DNA of 64,000 nucleotides from Mycolicibacterium sp. J2 (GCF_026240945.1 NZ_JAPFPY010000007.1:1-64000); one strand, 5' to 3'; shown: positions 45,015-55,874, counted from the stretch's first letter. Program-made: numbers and translations. Notes: generated from the letters alone by a model not told the origin.

Positions 45015-45578
45015 CTAGCCGTCGAACAGGATCGCCGCCAGCCTCTCGACGGTGGCGATCGGATCACCGGTGGTCCGCCTCTTGTCGATGGCGTCGTTGA
45101 GCCACAACTGCGCGAAGCCATGCACCAGCGACCACGCGGCCAGCGCGGCACCGGCCGGGTCGGCCGTGGCGTGCGGATCGGTCAGGGTGCCGACACCGCG
45201 ATCGAGTTCGGCTCCGGCCGCGGCGGCGGCCGCCACCACGTCGGGATCGCGCTCGTCGTACAGCGATTTGTCGAACATCACCTCGTAGTGGCCGGGATGG
45301 TCGAGCGCGAACCGCACGTACGCCTTGGCCGCATCGATGAACGCGGGGCGGGCCTCGGCCAATGCGGCGGTCAGCAGGCGGAAGCCCTCGGCGGCCAGCG
45401 CGGTGAACAGTCCGCGCCGGTCGGTGAAGTGGTGCGCCGGCGCGGCATGTGACACCCCGGCCGAGCGGGCCAACTCACGCAGCGAGATGCCGTCGGCGCC
45501 CCGCTCGGCGACCAACACCGCGGCCTCGGCGAGGATGACCGCTCGCAGGTCGCCGTGGTGATACGTCCGCTTGGTCAC
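45015..45578 (-). CDS. TetR-family regulator upstream of the peroxidase
   Basis: 187 residues. DGISLRELARSAGVSHAAPAHHFTDRRGLFTALAAEGF is the DNA-binding helix-turn-helix; the C-terminal domain carries AAWSLVHGFAQLWLNDAI, the WHG-type TetR_C motif. Co-directional with the peroxidase gene, so it may respond to peroxide or electrophiles, but that is inference. 46 bp separate its start from the ptrB end. Confidence 0.88.
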   Translation of the reverse strand: MTKRTYHHGDLRAVILAEAAVLVAERGADGISLRELARSAGVSHAAPAHHFTDRRGLFTALAAEGFRLLTAALAEARPAFIDAAKAYVRFALDHPGHYEVMFDKSLYDERDPDVVAAAAAAGAELDRGVGTLTDPHATADPAGAALAAWSLVHGFAQLWLNDAIDKRRTTGDPIATVERLAAILFDG

Positions 45579-45624
45579 CGGGCCATCGTATCTTGACAGC
45601 GCCTAGTTTCGGGGTGTTGCGAAG

Positions 45625-47748
45625 CTAGGCGTCCACCTGGCCGCTGCCGTAGCGCTCACGGTCGGCGGTCGCCAACACCCAGGCGTACTGGAAGGCAGCT
45701 TCCTTCCAGCGTTCGTAGCGTCCACTGATACCGCCGTGTCCGGCCGCCATCTCCGTCTTCAACAGCACGGGGTGGTCATCGGTCTTGACATGGCGCAGCG
45801 CGGCAACCCATTTCGCCGGCTCCACGTAGTAGACCCGGGTGTCGTTGAGCGACGTCATGGCCAGGATGGCCGGATAGTCCTTGGCCTCGACATTCTCGTA
45901 CGGCGAGTACGATTTCATGTACTCGTAGACGTTCTTGTCCTCCAACGGATTTCCCCACTCGTCCCATTCGGTGACGGTCAGCGGCAGGGACGGATCCAAG
46001 ATGGTGGTCAGCGGGTCGACAAACGGCACCTGAGCCAGCACCCCGGCGAACGCCTGCGGCGCCAGATTGGTCACCGCACCGATCAACAGGCCGCCGGCAC
46101 TACCGCCCAGGGCCACCAGATTCTCCGGTCGGGTCAGGCCGGTGTCCACCAGATGCTCCGCCACCGCGATGAAATCGGTGAAGGTGTTGCGCTTGTGCAG
46201 CATCTTGCCGTTCTCGTACCACGGCCGGCCCAACTCACCGCCACCGCGCACGTGCGCCACCGCAAACACCATGCCGCGGTCCAGCAACGACAGCCGGGCG
46301 ATGGAGAAACGCGGGTCCTCGCAGGACTCGTAGGCGCCGTAGCCGTACAACAACGCCGGCGCCGGGAAAGGCAACCCGACCCGGTGGACGATCGAGATCG
46401 GAATCCTGGCACCGTCTTCGGCGACGGCCCAGTCGCGCCGTTCGATGTAGTCATCCGGCCGGTAGTCGCCCAGCACCGGCTGCTCGCGCAACAGGGTGCG
46501 CTCGCCGGTGGTCAGGTCCAGGTCGTAGATGCGTACCGGCAGCACGAACGAGGTTGCACCGACGCGCAGTTTCGGCGAGGACCAGTTCGGGTTACCCGAC
46601 AGCCCGGCGGACATCAGCTCGGACTCGAAGGCGATCTCCTCGGGCGCGCCATAGGAACCGTCGGCGGTGATGGGCCACAACTGGATTCGCGGCAGCGCCT
46701 CGCGGCGATAGCTGACCACCAGGTGCTTCTCGAAAGCGTCGACGCCGTCGAGACGGACGTCGTCGCGGCCTTCGATGAGCGTGCGGAACGCCGTCGGGTC
46801 GCTGACCGGTGCGTCGACCAGGGTGAAGTTGACCGCGCCGTCGTTGTGCATGATGAGGAAGCGGTCCTCACCACCGACGACGGCATGCTCCACCGAGTAC
46901 TCGACGAGGTCACGGCGCGGCAGCACGACGGTGAACTCCGCTTCCGGGTCGGTTGCGTCGGCGTAATGCACCTCGGTGGTGACGGCACTACCCGCCGCGA
47001 TGAGCACATACTTGTCGCTGCGGGTGCGGCCGACGGCCAGCCAGAAGCGTTCGTCGGGTTCGTGGAAAACCCTCTGGGCGGGCAGCCCCGACGCCAGCCG
47101 GTGCCGCCACACGGTATCCGGCCGCCAGGCGTCGTCGACCGTCACGTAGTAGACGGTGCGGTTGTCCGCCGCCCAGGTGACTCCGGAGCCGATTCCGGCG
47201 ATCACGTCCTCGTACAGTTCGCCGGTGCGTAAGTCCTTGAACCGCAAGGTGTAGCGCTCGTCGCCCTTGACGTCCACCGAGTAGGCCAGGATGTTGCCGT
47301 CGATGCTGACGCTGATCGCACCGAGGGCGAAGAAGTCGTGTCCCTCGGCTTCGACGTTCTCGTCGAGCAGGATCTGCTCGCCGGGAATCGGGGTGTTCTC
47401 GTCCAGCTCCGGCGGCGTCCAGTCGTCGGGATCGGCAATGGGACAACGGCATTGCACCCCGTACTGCTTACCCTCGAAGCTGCGGGCGTAATACCACCAG
47501 TTGCCGCGCCGGGTCGGAACCGACAGATCCGTTTCCTTGGTGCGAGCCTTGATCTCGTCGAAGATCTTCTGCCGCAAGGGCGCCAGGTGCTCGGTGACCT
47601 GGTCGGCATAGGCGTTTTCGGCCTCCAGGTGGGCGATGACCTCGGGATTTTCCTTTTCGCGCAGCCACTCGTAGTGATCGATGAAGACGTCACCGTGGTG
47701 TTCGCGGCGCTTCGGAACGCGCTTGGCAATGGGGGCGGTCTGGCTCAT
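45625..47748 (-). CDS. ptrB: oligopeptidase B (prolyl-oligopeptidase family), intact
   Basis: 707 residues. An N-terminal beta-propeller (about 75-420) caps the alpha/beta-hydrolase domain with the nucleophile in [10 protein letters not shown], Asp in [10 protein letters not shown] and His in [10 protein letters not shown]. It cleaves basic oligopeptides in the cytosol. ATG 47748 overlaps the purC stop (ATGA), so it is co-translated with purC. In M. tuberculosis H37Rv the homologue is annotated as two genes (ptrBa, ptrBb; Rv0781-Rv0782); here the frame is continuous. Confidence 0.95.
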   Translation of the reverse strand: MSQTAPIAKRVPKRREHHGDVFIDHYEWLREKENPEVIAHLEAENAYADQVTEHLAPLRQKIFDEIKARTKETDLSVPTRRGNWWYYARSFEGKQYGVQCRCPIADPDDWTPPELDENTPIPGEQILLDENVEAEGHDFFALGAISVSIDGNILAYSVDVKGDERYTLRFKDLRTGELYEDVIAGIGSGVTWAADNRTVYYVTVDDAWRPDTVWRHRLASGLPAQRVFHEPDERFWLAVGRTRSDKYVLIAAGSAVTTEVHYADATDPEAEFTVVLPRRDLVEYSVEHAVVGGEDRFLIMHNDGAVNFTLVDAPVSDPTAFRTLIEGRDDVRLDGVDAFEKHLVVSYRREALPRIQLWPITADGSYGAPEEIAFESELMSAGLSGNPNWSSPKLRVGATSFVLPVRIYDLDLTTGERTLLREQPVLGDYRPDDYIERRDWAVAEDGARIPISIVHRVGLPFPAPALLYGYGAYESCEDPRFSIARLSLLDRGMVFAVAHVRGGGELGRPWYENGKMLHKRNTFTDFIAVAEHLVDTGLTRPENLVALGGSAGGLLIGAVTNLAPQAFAGVLAQVPFVDPLTTILDPSLPLTVTEWDEWGNPLEDKNVYEYMKSYSPYENVEAKDYPAILAMTSLNDTRVYYVEPAKWVAALRHVKTDDHPVLLKTEMAAGHGGISGRYERWKEAAFQYAWVLATADRERYGSGQVDA

Positions 47749-48632
47749 GCGCCGATCCAATCGCCGAAGCTCAGCCCCGAGATACGCTCGTAGGCCTCGA
47801 TATAACGCGCCCGGGTGGCAGCCGCTATCTCGGCAGGCAACGGCGGCGGGGGCGTGCTGCCGTGCCGGTCCCAGCCGGAGTCGGGCCCGGTGAGCCAGTT
47901 ACGGACGAACTGCTTGTCGTAGCTGGGCTGCACCACACCCGGCTGATAGGTGTCGGCCGGCCAGTACCGCGATGAATCCGGGGTCAGAACCTCGTCGGCC
48001 AGCACCAGTTCGCCGTCGGCGTCCACACCGAACTCGAACTTGGTATCCGCGACGATCACCCCCTTGCTCAGGGCGTGGTCGGCGGCCTTGGAGTACACGG
48101 CCAGGGTCTGGTCGCGCAGCTGGGCGGCGCGCTGCTCGCCGACGAGCGTGACGACGGCGTCGAAGGCGATGTTCTCGTCGTGCTCGCCGAGTTCGGCCTT
48201 GGTGGCCGGGGTGAAGATCGGCTGCGCGAACTTGCTGGCCTCCCCCAGCCCCGCGGGCAGCTCGATACCGCATACCGCGCCGGTCTGCTGGTAGTCGATC
48301 AATCCTGATCCGGTCAGGTAGCCGCGGGCCACGCATTCGACCGGCAGCATCTCCAGCCGGCGGACCACCAACGCGCGCCCGAGCACCTCGGCGGGGATGC
48401 GTTCGTCGTCGGGCGGTCCGGCCAGGTGGTTGGGCACGCCGAGGTGGTCGAAGAAGAACACGCTCATCGCGGTGAGGATCCGACCCTTGTCGGGGATCTC
48501 GGTGTCCAGGACGTAGTCGAAGGCGGAGATGCGGTCGGAGGCCACGAACAGCAGGTGATCGTCGTCGATGCGGTACAGCTCGCGAACTTTGCCGCTGGCC
48601 AGATGCCGGTAGTCGGTCAGAGCGGGGCGCAT
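47745..48632 (-). CDS. purC: SAICAR synthase PurC
   Basis: 295 residues. [27 protein letters not shown] (ATP-binding lid), [12 protein letters not shown], and [34 protein letters not shown] are the family signatures. It joins aspartate to CAIR, purine step 8. Upstream of ptrB with ATGA overlap, divergent from the membrane protein at 48663 by 30 bp. Rv0780 position. Confidence 0.96.
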   Translation of the reverse strand: MRPALTDYRHLASGKVRELYRIDDDHLLFVASDRISAFDYVLDTEIPDKGRILTAMSVFFFDHLGVPNHLAGPPDDERIPAEVLGRALVVRRLEMLPVECVARGYLTGSGLIDYQQTGAVCGIELPAGLGEASKFAQPIFTPATKAELGEHDENIAFDAVVTLVGEQRAAQLRDQTLAVYSKAADHALSKGVIVADTKFEFGVDADGELVLADEVLTPDSSRYWPADTYQPGVVQPSYDKQFVRNWLTGPDSGWDRHGSTPPPPLPAEIAAATRARYIEAYERISGLSFGDWIGA

Positions 48633-48662
48633 CCGCCCACCCTATGTGCTGGGATCGGAGCC

Positions 48663-49280
48663 ATGACTTCGCGGTACCTGCCCTACGCCACCAAACCGGG
48701 TCGGCTGCTGGTGCAGCTGCTCAGCGACATCGCGGTCATCATCTGGACGGCCATCTGGGTGATGGTGGGCGGGGCGGTGTACTCGGCCGTCGCGACCATC
48801 TCCGAGGTGGGCCGCCAGGTGCAGAGCGGTGCCGACGGAGTGTCGGGCAACCTGGCCTCGGCCGGTGACAGCACCGATGACGTGCCACTGATCGGCGGCA
48901 CCCTGGCCGGCCCGCTGAAGGCGGCCAGCCGCGCCGCGGATCAGATCGCCGGCGCCGGGCACAGCCTCGACGTGACCGCGAGCTGGCTGGCCTGGGTGCT
49001 GGCGCTGGCGGTGGCGGCCACCCCGATCCTGGCCGTCGCGATGCCCTGGTTGTTCCTGCGGGTGCGATTCTTCCGCCGCAAGCTGATGGTCTTGTCGCTC
49101 GCCTCCAGCCACGCCGGCCAGGAACTATTGGCCATGCGCGCACTCGCCAACCGGCCGCTGGCCAAGCTCACCGCCATCGACCCCGACCCGATCGGCGCCT
49201 GGCGCCGCGACGACCGGATGGCCATCCGCGGGCTGGCCCTGCTGGAACTGCACGCCGCCGGCATCCGTCTCAAGTCGTAG
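48663..49280 (+). CDS. two-helix conserved membrane protein (Rv0779c type)
   Basis: 205 residues. Two membrane segments (about 16-40 and 108-133) flank a loop with GVSGNLASAGDSTDDVPLIGGTLAGPLKAASRAADQI. The C-terminal cytosolic part ends LLELHAAGIRLKS. Conserved in mycobacteria, unknown function. The stop codon TAG is the first triplet of the hairpin at 49278. Confidence 0.82.
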   Translation: MTSRYLPYATKPGRLLVQLLSDIAVIIWTAIWVMVGGAVYSAVATISEVGRQVQSGADGVSGNLASAGDSTDDVPLIGGTLAGPLKAASRAADQIAGAGHSLDVTASWLAWVLALAVAATPILAVAMPWLFLRVRFFRRKLMVLSLASSHAGQELLAMRALANRPLAKLTAIDPDPIGAWRRDDRMAIRGLALLELHAAGIRLKS

Positions 49281-49332
49281 CGATTTGTGCACGTTCCGTC
49301 ACGTCCAGAGTGACAGAACGTGCACAAATCGC
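49278..49332. terminator. 23-bp hairpin anchored at a TAG stop (left copy)
   Basis: 49280-49302 pairs with 49310-49332, one C-A mismatch, loop of 7. The left arm starts at the stop codon (TAGCGATTTGTGCACG...). It lies between two genes in the same direction, so a one-way terminator; the next gene begins 43 bp on. Left arm is 19 of 21 identical to that of the hairpin at 50233. Confidence 0.75.
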
Positions 49333-49374
49333 GCGAAAGGGAACCGCTGCGGCGGCCACCGCGTCACTACCGTC

Positions 49375-50235
49375 ATGTTGGATACGCTCCTCCGGGACCA
49401 CGACGGGGTGATCACGCTCGCCCAGGCCCGCGCGGCCGGGCTCAGTCGCCAAGCCGTTCACCGACGGGTGCACTCGGGCCACTGGCGACGTTGTTCTCCC
49501 GGGGTCTACTTCGCCGACGACCGGCAGTTCACCGATGCGGCTCGTATTCGAGCAGCGGTCTGGGGATACGGAGACGCCGCTGCCGCGACCGGTCTCGCGG
49601 CAGCCTGGTGGCATGACCTCACCAAGTACGCCCCGGAAGTTGTGGAGGTCACGGTTCCCAAGGTGAGCAACCATCCGAAGCGTCCGGGCGTGCGGGGCAG
49701 GCGTCGTGACCTCGCCCCAAGTGACATCGTCGAACGACGCGGACTCCGGGTCACTACGCTGCCGCTGACCGTGGTGGAAGCCGCCGCCAGGCGAGGTGGC
49801 GGGATGCGCATCATCGACGCCGCCATGCAACGCCATCTCGTCGAGCTCACCCAGCTGTGGCGGGCGCATCTGCTGCACAAAGGCAGGCACGGTTCACCGG
49901 CCGGTCGAAGATTGTTGCAGTCAGCAGACGGCGGCGCGCACTCCGAGGCCGAGCGGACGCTCGTGCGGCTGTTGCGCCAAGCCGGCATCACCGGGTGGAA
50001 GGCAAACCAGCGGGTCGGTCGCTGGGAAGTCGACGTGCTGTTCGCCGACGCACGCGTCGCCATCGAAGTCGACGGGCTCCCATTTCACAGCGAACACGAC
50101 GACTTCCAACGTGACAGGGTCAAACAGAACGAGCTCTCATTGATGCGTTGGCAAGTTCTGCGCTTCACCTGGCTGGATCTCACCGAATACCCGGACCGCG
50201 TGCTCGCCGAGATCCGTCACGCCACCGGCCAATAG
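49375..50235 (+). CDS. AbiEi-type domain fused to DUF559 (Vsr-like) nuclease domain
   Basis: 286 residues. N-terminal AbiEi_4-like winged helix (DGVITLAQARAAGLSRQAVHRRVHSGHWRRCSPGVYF), a middle domain, and a C-terminal DUF559/very-short-patch-repair-like fold (190-280) with Glu191/Glu193, Asp220 (EVDVLF), Glu231 and Asp233 (AIEVDG), His238, and RDRVKQN, the pattern of a PD-(D/E)xK enzyme. The AbiEi domain is the antitoxin part of type IV toxin-antitoxin systems, but no AbiEii toxin gene is next to it. This fusion is common in actinobacteria and its function is not known to me. The gene is bracketed by two related hairpins. Confidence 0.85.
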   Translation: MLDTLLRDHDGVITLAQARAAGLSRQAVHRRVHSGHWRRCSPGVYFADDRQFTDAARIRAAVWGYGDAAAATGLAAAWWHDLTKYAPEVVEVTVPKVSNHPKRPGVRGRRRDLAPSDIVERRGLRVTTLPLTVVEAAARRGGGMRIIDAAMQRHLVELTQLWRAHLLHKGRHGSPAGRRLLQSADGGAHSEAERTLVRLLRQAGITGWKANQRVGRWEVDVLFADARVAIEVDGLPFHSEHDDFQRDRVKQNELSLMRWQVLRFTWLDLTEYPDRVLAEIRHATGQ

Positions 50236-50285
50236 GGATTTGTGCACGTTCTGTAACGCTCACCGTTACGAATCGTGCACAAATC
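50233..50285. terminator. hairpin anchored at a TAG stop (right copy)
   Basis: 50237-50258 pairs with 50264-50285: 11 bp outer and 6 bp inner stem with a small internal loop. The left arm follows the AbiEi/DUF559 stop (TAGGGATTTGTGCACG...). The right arm encodes the last residues and stop of the convergent cyp126 gene. Less perfect than the left copy. Confidence 0.7.
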
Positions 50286-51477
50286 GCACGAAAAGGTGCC
50301 GGATTCCGGTGTGCCGGTTACTGCGTGTCCACTCCACCGGCGCCACCAACTGCGCGCCGGAGAACCGCGCGAGCAGCTCGGAGAACATCACCCGCAACTC
50401 CAGCCGCGCCAGGTTGGCGCCCAGGCAGTAGTGCACGCCGTAACCGAAACCCAAGTGCGGGTTCGGCTTACGGGAGATATCGAACACATCGGGGGCGGCG
50501 AACACGGCCGCGTCGCGGTTGGCCGAACCCTCCCACACCTGCACCTTCTGCCCCGCCTCGATGGCGCAGCCACCCAGGACCACATCCCGGGTCGCGGTGC
50601 GCCGTTTCGAGGGCGACGGCGTGGTCCAGCGCACCATCTCCTCGATCGCACTGGGCAACAACGACATATCTGCACGCAACGCCGCCCACTGCGATGGATG
50701 GTCGATCAGCGACAGCAATCCGCCGGCCACCGCGTTGCGGGTGGTTTCGGCACCGGCGCTGAACAGCAGGCTGAAGAACAGGTACAGCTCGAGATCGGAA
50801 AGGGCCGCGTCGGCCGCGTTGGCCACCACCGAGAGCATGTCATCGGCCGGCTCGGCCCGTTTGGCCGCGATCAGCTCCATGCCGTAGGCATACATGCGTG
50901 AGCCGGCTTCCTCGGCCGTCAACTGCCCCACCGACGCGCTTCGACCCGAGAAGTCGAACTGCGGCTCGATCGCGTGGAACAGCCAATGCCGTTCGGATTC
51001 CGGGATTCCCAACAGGATGCAGATCATCTGCATGGGCAGCTCGGCCGCCACCTCGACCAGGAAATCCAGCGGCTCACCGGGTGTCACGGTGTCCAGCAGC
51101 TTACGGGTCCGGGCTCGTAGGTCGTCTTCGACGCGGGTGATCATCCGCGGCGTCAGGCCCGACGACACCAGCTTGCGGATCTGCGCATGCCGCGGATCGT
51201 CCATCATGTTGAGCACCTGCCCGGCGATCGCCAGGTCCTGCAACAACGTGCCGCCGTACGGCCTACTACCACCGGTGACCGACGAGAACGTCACCGGATC
51301 ACGCAGCACGGCAAGGGTTTCGGCGTGGGTGGCGACCGACCAGAAACCCTCGTCGTCCGGGGTGTGTTCGGTGGGCTCGTGCCAGTACACCGGCGCCTGC
51401 GCGCGGTGCACGGCGAACAGCTCATGGGGAAACCCATGGGCGAAGTTGTCCAGATCGGTCAGATCCGCCAGGGTCAC
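50266..51477 (-). CDS. cyp126: cytochrome P450 CYP126-like
   Basis: 403 residues. Haem-binding loop [17 protein letters not shown] with the Cys ligand; I-helix [14 protein letters not shown]; ExxR in [10 protein letters not shown] onward; [20 protein letters not shown]126 of M. tuberculosis (Rv0778) follows purB in the same way. GTG 51477 overlaps the purB stop (GTGA). A longer frame to 51954 is antisense-free but inside purB, so not used. The last residues (RFVHDS) are written by the right arm of the hairpin at 50233. Confidence 0.93.
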   Translation of the reverse strand: MTLADLTDLDNFAHGFPHELFAVHRAQAPVYWHEPTEHTPDDEGFWSVATHAETLAVLRDPVTFSSVTGGSRPYGGTLLQDLAIAGQVLNMMDDPRHAQIRKLVSSGLTPRMITRVEDDLRARTRKLLDTVTPGEPLDFLVEVAAELPMQMICILLGIPESERHWLFHAIEPQFDFSGRSASVGQLTAEEAGSRMYAYGMELIAAKRAEPADDMLSVVANAADAALSDLELYLFFSLLFSAGAETTRNAVAGGLLSLIDHPSQWAALRADMSLLPSAIEEMVRWTTPSPSKRRTATRDVVLGGCAIEAGQKVQVWEGSANRDAAVFAAPDVFDISRKPNPHLGFGYGVHYCLGANLARLELRVMFSELLARFSGAQLVAPVEWTRSNRHTGIRHLFVRFVHDS

Positions 51478-52892
51478 AAGATGGCACCCGAGGTGTACTT
51501 GGCCGCCTCGGGGTAGCGGCTCACCAGCTCGTCGACCGCGCTGACCACGGTGTCGACCTGCGCCGAGGCCGCCCCGCTGAACGCCGCGCGGTCGGCCAGC
51601 GCGGCGTCGAGCGCCACTCGGTCCAGCGGCAACCGGGGGTCGGCCGCCAGCCGGTCCAACAGGTCTGGCTCCGAACCCTTTTCGCGCATGGCCAGCGCCA
51701 CCGCGACGGCGTGTTCCTTGATGACCTCGTGGGCGGCCTCCCGTCCCACCCCGGCCCGCACGGCCGCGATGAGGATGCGGGTGGTGGCCAGGAACGGCAG
51801 GTAGCGGTCCAATTCGCGCTGGATCACCGCGGGGTAGGCACCGAACTCGTCGAGCACCGTCAGGAACGTCTCGGTCTGGCCGTCGATGGCGAAGAAGGCA
51901 TCCGGCAGCGCGACGCGGCGCACCACCGAACAGAACACGTCGCCCTCGTTCCATTGCGCACCGGCCAGTTCGGCGGCCATCGAAGCGTAGCCGCGCAGCA
52001 CCACCTGCAGGCCGTTGACCCGCTCACAGGACCGGGTGTTCATCTTGTGCGGCATGGCCGACGATCCGACCTGCCCGGGCGCGAAGCCCTCGGTGACCAG
52101 TTCGTGCCCGGCCATCAACCGGATGGTGTGGGCGAACGAGGACGGTCCCGCCCCCAGTTGCACCAGCGCCGAGATCATGTCGTGGTCCAGCGAGCGCGGG
52201 TAGACCTGGCCGACGCTGGTGAAAACGTCTGCGAATCCGAGGAATTCGGCAACGCGACGCTCCAGCTCGGCCAGCCGGTCGGTGTCGCCGTCGAACAGGT
52301 CGAGCATGTCCTGCGCGGTGCCCATCGGGCCCTTGATGCCGCGCAGCGGATAACGGTCGATGAGTTCACGCAGCCGCTGCAACGCCACCAGCGTCTCCTC
52401 GGCCGCCGACGCGAAACGCTTGCCCAGGGTGGTGGCCTGCGCCGCGACGTTGTGCGAGCGGCCCGCCATCACCAGGTCGCGGTAGAGCACGGCGCGCTCG
52501 GCCAGCCGCGCCACGACGGCCACCCCGTGCGCGAACACCAGCTCCAGCGACCGGCGGATCTGCAGCTGTTCGACGTTCTCGGTGAGGTCGCGGCTGGTCA
52601 TGCCCTTGTGCACGTGCTCGTGGCCGGCGAGTGCGTTGAACTCCTCGATGCGGGCCTTCACGTCGTGGCGGGTGACGCGTTCGCGCGCGGCGATGGACGC
52701 CAGGTCGACGTTCTCCAGCACGCGTTCGTAGTCGGCCACGACGCCGTCAGGCACCGGAACACCCAGTTCGGCCTGCGCACGCAGCACCGCCAGCCACAGC
52801 CGGCGTTCGGCGATGATCTTGGCTTCGGGTGACCAGATGGCCACCATTTCGTCGCTCGCGTAGCGGTTGGCCAGGACATTCGGGATGCTCAC
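51474..52892 (-). CDS. purB: adenylosuccinate lyase PurB
   Basis: 472 residues. Class II fumarase/ASL fold; signature [20 protein letters not shown] carries the catalytic Ser loop, with His in [15 protein letters not shown] and [15 protein letters not shown] regions. It acts twice in purine synthesis (SAICAR and adenylosuccinate cleavage). GTG 52892 ([13 protein letters not shown]) fits the M. tuberculosis start; ORF extension of two codons ignored. Coupled to cyp126 by GTGA. Confidence 0.96.
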   Translation of the reverse strand: MSIPNVLANRYASDEMVAIWSPEAKIIAERRLWLAVLRAQAELGVPVPDGVVADYERVLENVDLASIAARERVTRHDVKARIEEFNALAGHEHVHKGMTSRDLTENVEQLQIRRSLELVFAHGVAVVARLAERAVLYRDLVMAGRSHNVAAQATTLGKRFASAAEETLVALQRLRELIDRYPLRGIKGPMGTAQDMLDLFDGDTDRLAELERRVAEFLGFADVFTSVGQVYPRSLDHDMISALVQLGAGPSSFAHTIRLMAGHELVTEGFAPGQVGSSAMPHKMNTRSCERVNGLQVVLRGYASMAAELAGAQWNEGDVFCSVVRRVALPDAFFAIDGQTETFLTVLDEFGAYPAVIQRELDRYLPFLATTRILIAAVRAGVGREAAHEVIKEHAVAVALAMREKGSEPDLLDRLAADPRLPLDRVALDAALADRAAFSGAASAQVDTVVSAVDELVSRYPEAAKYTSGAIL

Positions 52893-52910
52893 GACCACAC
52901 AGCTTACGAG

Positions 52911-53519
52911 TCAGTCGAATGGCGCGAGAACGTCGATCACATCCATCAGGGTGGCGCGGGCGGTCTCGCGTGGGGTGTCCCCGTCGTCGACGAGGGCGGC
53001 GACCACCGCGCCGTCGACGGCCCGCACCATTGCGGTGAGCAGTTCGGCGTGCACCGTGCGCCCGGACCGCTCCACCACCTCGACCACGGCGTCGGTGCGC
53101 TGACGCAGGATCCGGCGCTGGATATCGCGCAGCTCGGGCTGCCGGGCGCAGGCGATATAGCGCTCGTAGCGGGAGATGAGTTCGGGCACCCGCGAGCCGG
53201 GGTCGTCGCCGACCAGCAGGTCGACCAGCAGGTCGGCCGTGGACTCCGCGCCGCGCTTGCGCCGCGACAGCGTGGCCACCTGTGACTTCATCTGCTCGGC
53301 CTCGCGGGCGCCGAGATGTTCGACGGCCTTGGCGATGAGATCCTCCAGTGAGGAGAAGTAGTAGGTCGTCGACGCCAACGGCAGACCGGCCCGTCGCGCG
53401 ACTGCCCGATGGCGCACCGCATCGATACCGCCCTCGCACAGCAGATCGGCGGCGGCGCTGACGAGAGCGCCCCGCCGCCGTTCTCCTTTGGGAGTCACTG
53501 CTGCTGTCACGCCTTGCAT
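52911..53519 (-). CDS. TetR-family regulator
   Basis: 202 residues. LCEGGIDAVRHRAVARRAGLPLASTTYYFSSLEDLIAKAVEHLG is the HTH with the YYF recognition end; the C-terminal domain is unassigned. ATG 53519 or GTG 53510 possible. It lies 18 bp from the purB start on the same strand and is divergent from the esterase at 53601 (81 bp). Corresponds to Rv0775. Target unknown; esterase is the nearest candidate. Confidence 0.88.
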   Translation of the reverse strand: MQGVTAAVTPKGERRRGALVSAAADLLCEGGIDAVRHRAVARRAGLPLASTTYYFSSLEDLIAKAVEHLGAREAEQMKSQVATLSRRKRGAESTADLLVDLLVGDDPGSRVPELISRYERYIACARQPELRDIQRRILRQRTDAVVEVVERSGRTVHAELLTAMVRAVDGAVVAALVDDGDTPRETARATLMDVIDVLAPFD

Positions 53520-53600
53520 GCTGCCAGCAAAGGGCCTGCTGTATGGGGGTTTTTGGGCAATCACGAAGCCACTCCACAAGTTCGGTGCAGGCCCGATGGC

Positions 53601-54497
53601 ATGATGGCCCGCATGCCAGACGTGACTCGCCGGACGGTTCTGCGGCTGGGCCTGGGCGCGGCCGCGGGTGCGGCCGGTGCCTACGCGCTGGGCACCGCGG
53701 CGAGTGTCCCGGACACCGCCGCTCCGCCGGTGGCGATGACCAGTGTGGGTGCCCCGCTCGCCCCGCCCCCGGTCCCGCAGCAGCCGGCGCCGACGTACGT
53801 CACCGGGTCGTTCGTGTCGGCGGCCCGCGGCGGGATCACCACCAACTGGGCCATCGCCCGCCCGCCCGGCCAGACGGCACCGCTGCGGCCCGTCATCGCG
53901 CTGCACGGCAAGGGCAGCGACGCGGCTACGGTGATGGCCGGCGGGGTGGAGGACGGTTTGGCGCAGGCGGTGGCCACCGGCATCCCGCCGTTCGCGGTGG
54001 TGGCAGTCGACGGCGGCGGGGGCTATTGGCACAAGCGGGCCGACGGTGACGACGCCGGCGCGATGGTGCTCGACGAACTCATCCCGATGCTGGCCGCCCA
54101 GGGCCTGGACACCTCCCGGGTCGGCTTCCTGGGGTGGTCGATGGGCGGCTACGGCGCGCTGCTGCTCGGTGCGCGGCTGGGCCCGGCGCGGACCGCGGCG
54201 ATCTGTGCGGTCAGCCCGGCGTTGTGGACATCGTCAGGGGCGGCCGCGCCGGGAGCGTTCGACGGCGCCGACGATTACGCGGCCAACAGTGTGTGGGGGC
54301 TGCCCGCGCTCGGCCAGATCCCGATCCGCATCGACATCGGCAACAGCGACCCGTTCGCGTCGGCGACCCGGCAGTTCATCGCCCAGCTGCCGACGCCGCC
54401 GGCGGGCGGTTTCTCCCCCGGCGGTCACGACGCCGGGTTCTGGAGTTCGCAGCTGCCGGCCGAGGCGGCCTGGCTGGGCCCGCTACTGGTCGCCTAG
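53601..54497 (+). CDS. Tat-exported esterase (Rv0774c type)
   Basis: Up to 298 residues. Twin-arginine signal: [25 protein letters not shown]. After a Pro-rich linker, an esterase D-type alpha/beta hydrolase: [16 protein letters not shown] (oxyanion strand), [13 protein letters not shown] with nucleophile Ser, DIGNSDPF with Asp, and [10 protein letters not shown] with His. The M. tuberculosis homologue was reported as an iron-regulated esterase. Starts at 53601, 53604 or 53613 are all ATG. The end overlaps purD by 15 bp. Confidence 0.88.
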   Translation: MMARMPDVTRRTVLRLGLGAAAGAAGAYALGTAASVPDTAAPPVAMTSVGAPLAPPPVPQQPAPTYVTGSFVSAARGGITTNWAIARPPGQTAPLRPVIALHGKGSDAATVMAGGVEDGLAQAVATGIPPFAVVAVDGGGGYWHKRADGDDAGAMVLDELIPMLAAQGLDTSRVGFLGWSMGGYGALLLGARLGPARTAAICAVSPALWTSSGAAAPGAFDGADDYAANSVWGLPALGQIPIRIDIGNSDPFASATRQFIAQLPTPPAGGFSPGGHDAGFWSSQLPAEAAWLGPLLVA

Positions 54498-55760
54498 GCT
54501 GATCCGGCCTTCGGCCGCGGCCAGTCCGATGTCGGTGCGGAAATGGCTGCCGGGCAACCGGATCGACTCGATCCGCCGGTACGCCTCGACCCGGGCAGCG
54601 GCCAGGTCGGCGCCGGTGCCCACCACCGACAGCACCCGGCCACCCGAGGACACGATGGCACCGTCGTCACGCCGGCTGGTACCCGCGTGCAGCACCCCCT
54701 CGGCCTCGGAGCCGGTGATCACGTCGCCGACGCGGGGCCGGCCCGGATAGTTCTCGGCGGCGACGACCACGGTGACGGCCGACCCGTCGCGCCATCGCAG
54801 CGGCGGATGGTCGGCCAGCGTGCCGGTGGCGGCGGCGTGCAGCAGCGTCCCCAGCGGGGAGTCCAGCAACGCGAGCACCGCCTGGGTCTCGGGATCGCCG
54901 AAGCGGCAGTTGAATTCGACGACGGCGGGACCGTTGGAGGTGATGGCCAGTCCGGCGTAGAGCAACCCGGAGAATGCGGTGCCCCGTGAAACCATCTCGG
55001 CGGCAACGGGTTTCACCACTTCTTCGACGATCTGGGTGAGTACCTCGGCCGGCAGCCAGGGCAACGGCGTGTAGGCGCCCATCCCGCCGGTGTTGGGGCC
55101 GGTGTCGTTGTCGCCGACGCGCTTGAAGTCCTGCGCGGGTAGCAGCGGCACCACGGTCTCACCGTCGACGACGCAGAACAGCGACACCTCGGGACCGTCG
55201 AGGAACGATTCGAGCAGCACCGGGTGGCCGCTCTCGAGGAGTTCCGCGGCGTGCGCGCGGGCGGCGTCCCGGTCGGCGGTGACGACGACACCCTTGCCGG
55301 CGGCCAACCCGTCGTCCTTGACCACCCAGGCCGGCTGGCCCGCCGGCGGCCCGAACTGGTCCAGCGCCGCGTCGAGGTGACCGGGGTTGTCGACGATCTC
55401 ACTGGTGGCCGTGCGCACCCCGGCCACGGTCATCACGTCCTTGGCGAACGCCTTGGAGCCCTCGATGCGGGCGGCGGCCTTGGACGGCCCGAAGGTGGCG
55501 ATGCCCGCGGAGCGCAGCGCGTCGGCGACCCCGAGCACCAGGGGCACCTCGGGGCCGATGACCACCAGGTCGGCGTTCAGCCGCTGCGCCAGCGCAACGA
55601 CCGCCTCCCCCGAGGTCGCGTCGACGTCGTATTGCTCGGCAACAGCGGCGGTGCCGGCGTTACCCGGGGCCACGGCCAGGTAGTCGACACCCGGATCGCG
55701 GCTCAGGGCCAGCAGCAGGGCGTGTTCACGGGCACCGGATCCGATCACGAGGACGCGCAC
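54483..55760 (-). CDS. purD: GAR synthetase PurD
   Basis: 425 residues, ATP-grasp enzyme of purine step 2. [17 protein letters not shown] at the N-terminus, [35 protein letters not shown] (ATP loop), and [17 protein letters not shown] are the family motifs. GTG start. Convergent with the esterase. Rv0772 position. Confidence 0.97.
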   Translation of the reverse strand: MRVLVIGSGAREHALLLALSRDPGVDYLAVAPGNAGTAAVAEQYDVDATSGEAVVALAQRLNADLVVIGPEVPLVLGVADALRSAGIATFGPSKAAARIEGSKAFAKDVMTVAGVRTATSEIVDNPGHLDAALDQFGPPAGQPAWVVKDDGLAAGKGVVVTADRDAARAHAAELLESGHPVLLESFLDGPEVSLFCVVDGETVVPLLPAQDFKRVGDNDTGPNTGGMGAYTPLPWLPAEVLTQIVEEVVKPVAAEMVSRGTAFSGLLYAGLAITSNGPAVVEFNCRFGDPETQAVLALLDSPLGTLLHAAATGTLADHPPLRWRDGSAVTVVVAAENYPGRPRVGDVITGSEAEGVLHAGTSRRDDGAIVSSGGRVLSVVGTGADLAAARVEAYRRIESIRLPGSHFRTDIGLAAAEGRISLGDQ

Positions 55761-55809
55761 GAGTGCTCACCCTATCGGCCGCCGTCCGGCGCCGACACCG
55801 AAGCCGCGG

Positions 55810-55836
55810 CCATACACTTGACATTTCAGTGTATGG
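55810..55836. promoter_or_regulatory. 9-bp inverted repeat operator before the CYP125-like gene
   Basis: ccatacact (55810-55818) and agtgtatgg (55828-55836) are perfect inverted repeats with a 9-bp spacer. TATGGT (55832-55837) inside the right arm is a -10 candidate, 7-8 bp before a start near 55844. A repressor here would cover the P450-TetR promoter; the TetR at 57114 is the likely binder. Confidence 0.65.
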
Positions 55837-55874
55837 TCGAGGCATCGAGTGCGGTACGTCACAGGAGGACACCG

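Noticed and set aside
50266..51954. Extended P450 frame into purB
   Set aside because: The upstream part is purB in another frame; GTG 51477 with GTGA overlap is the natural start.
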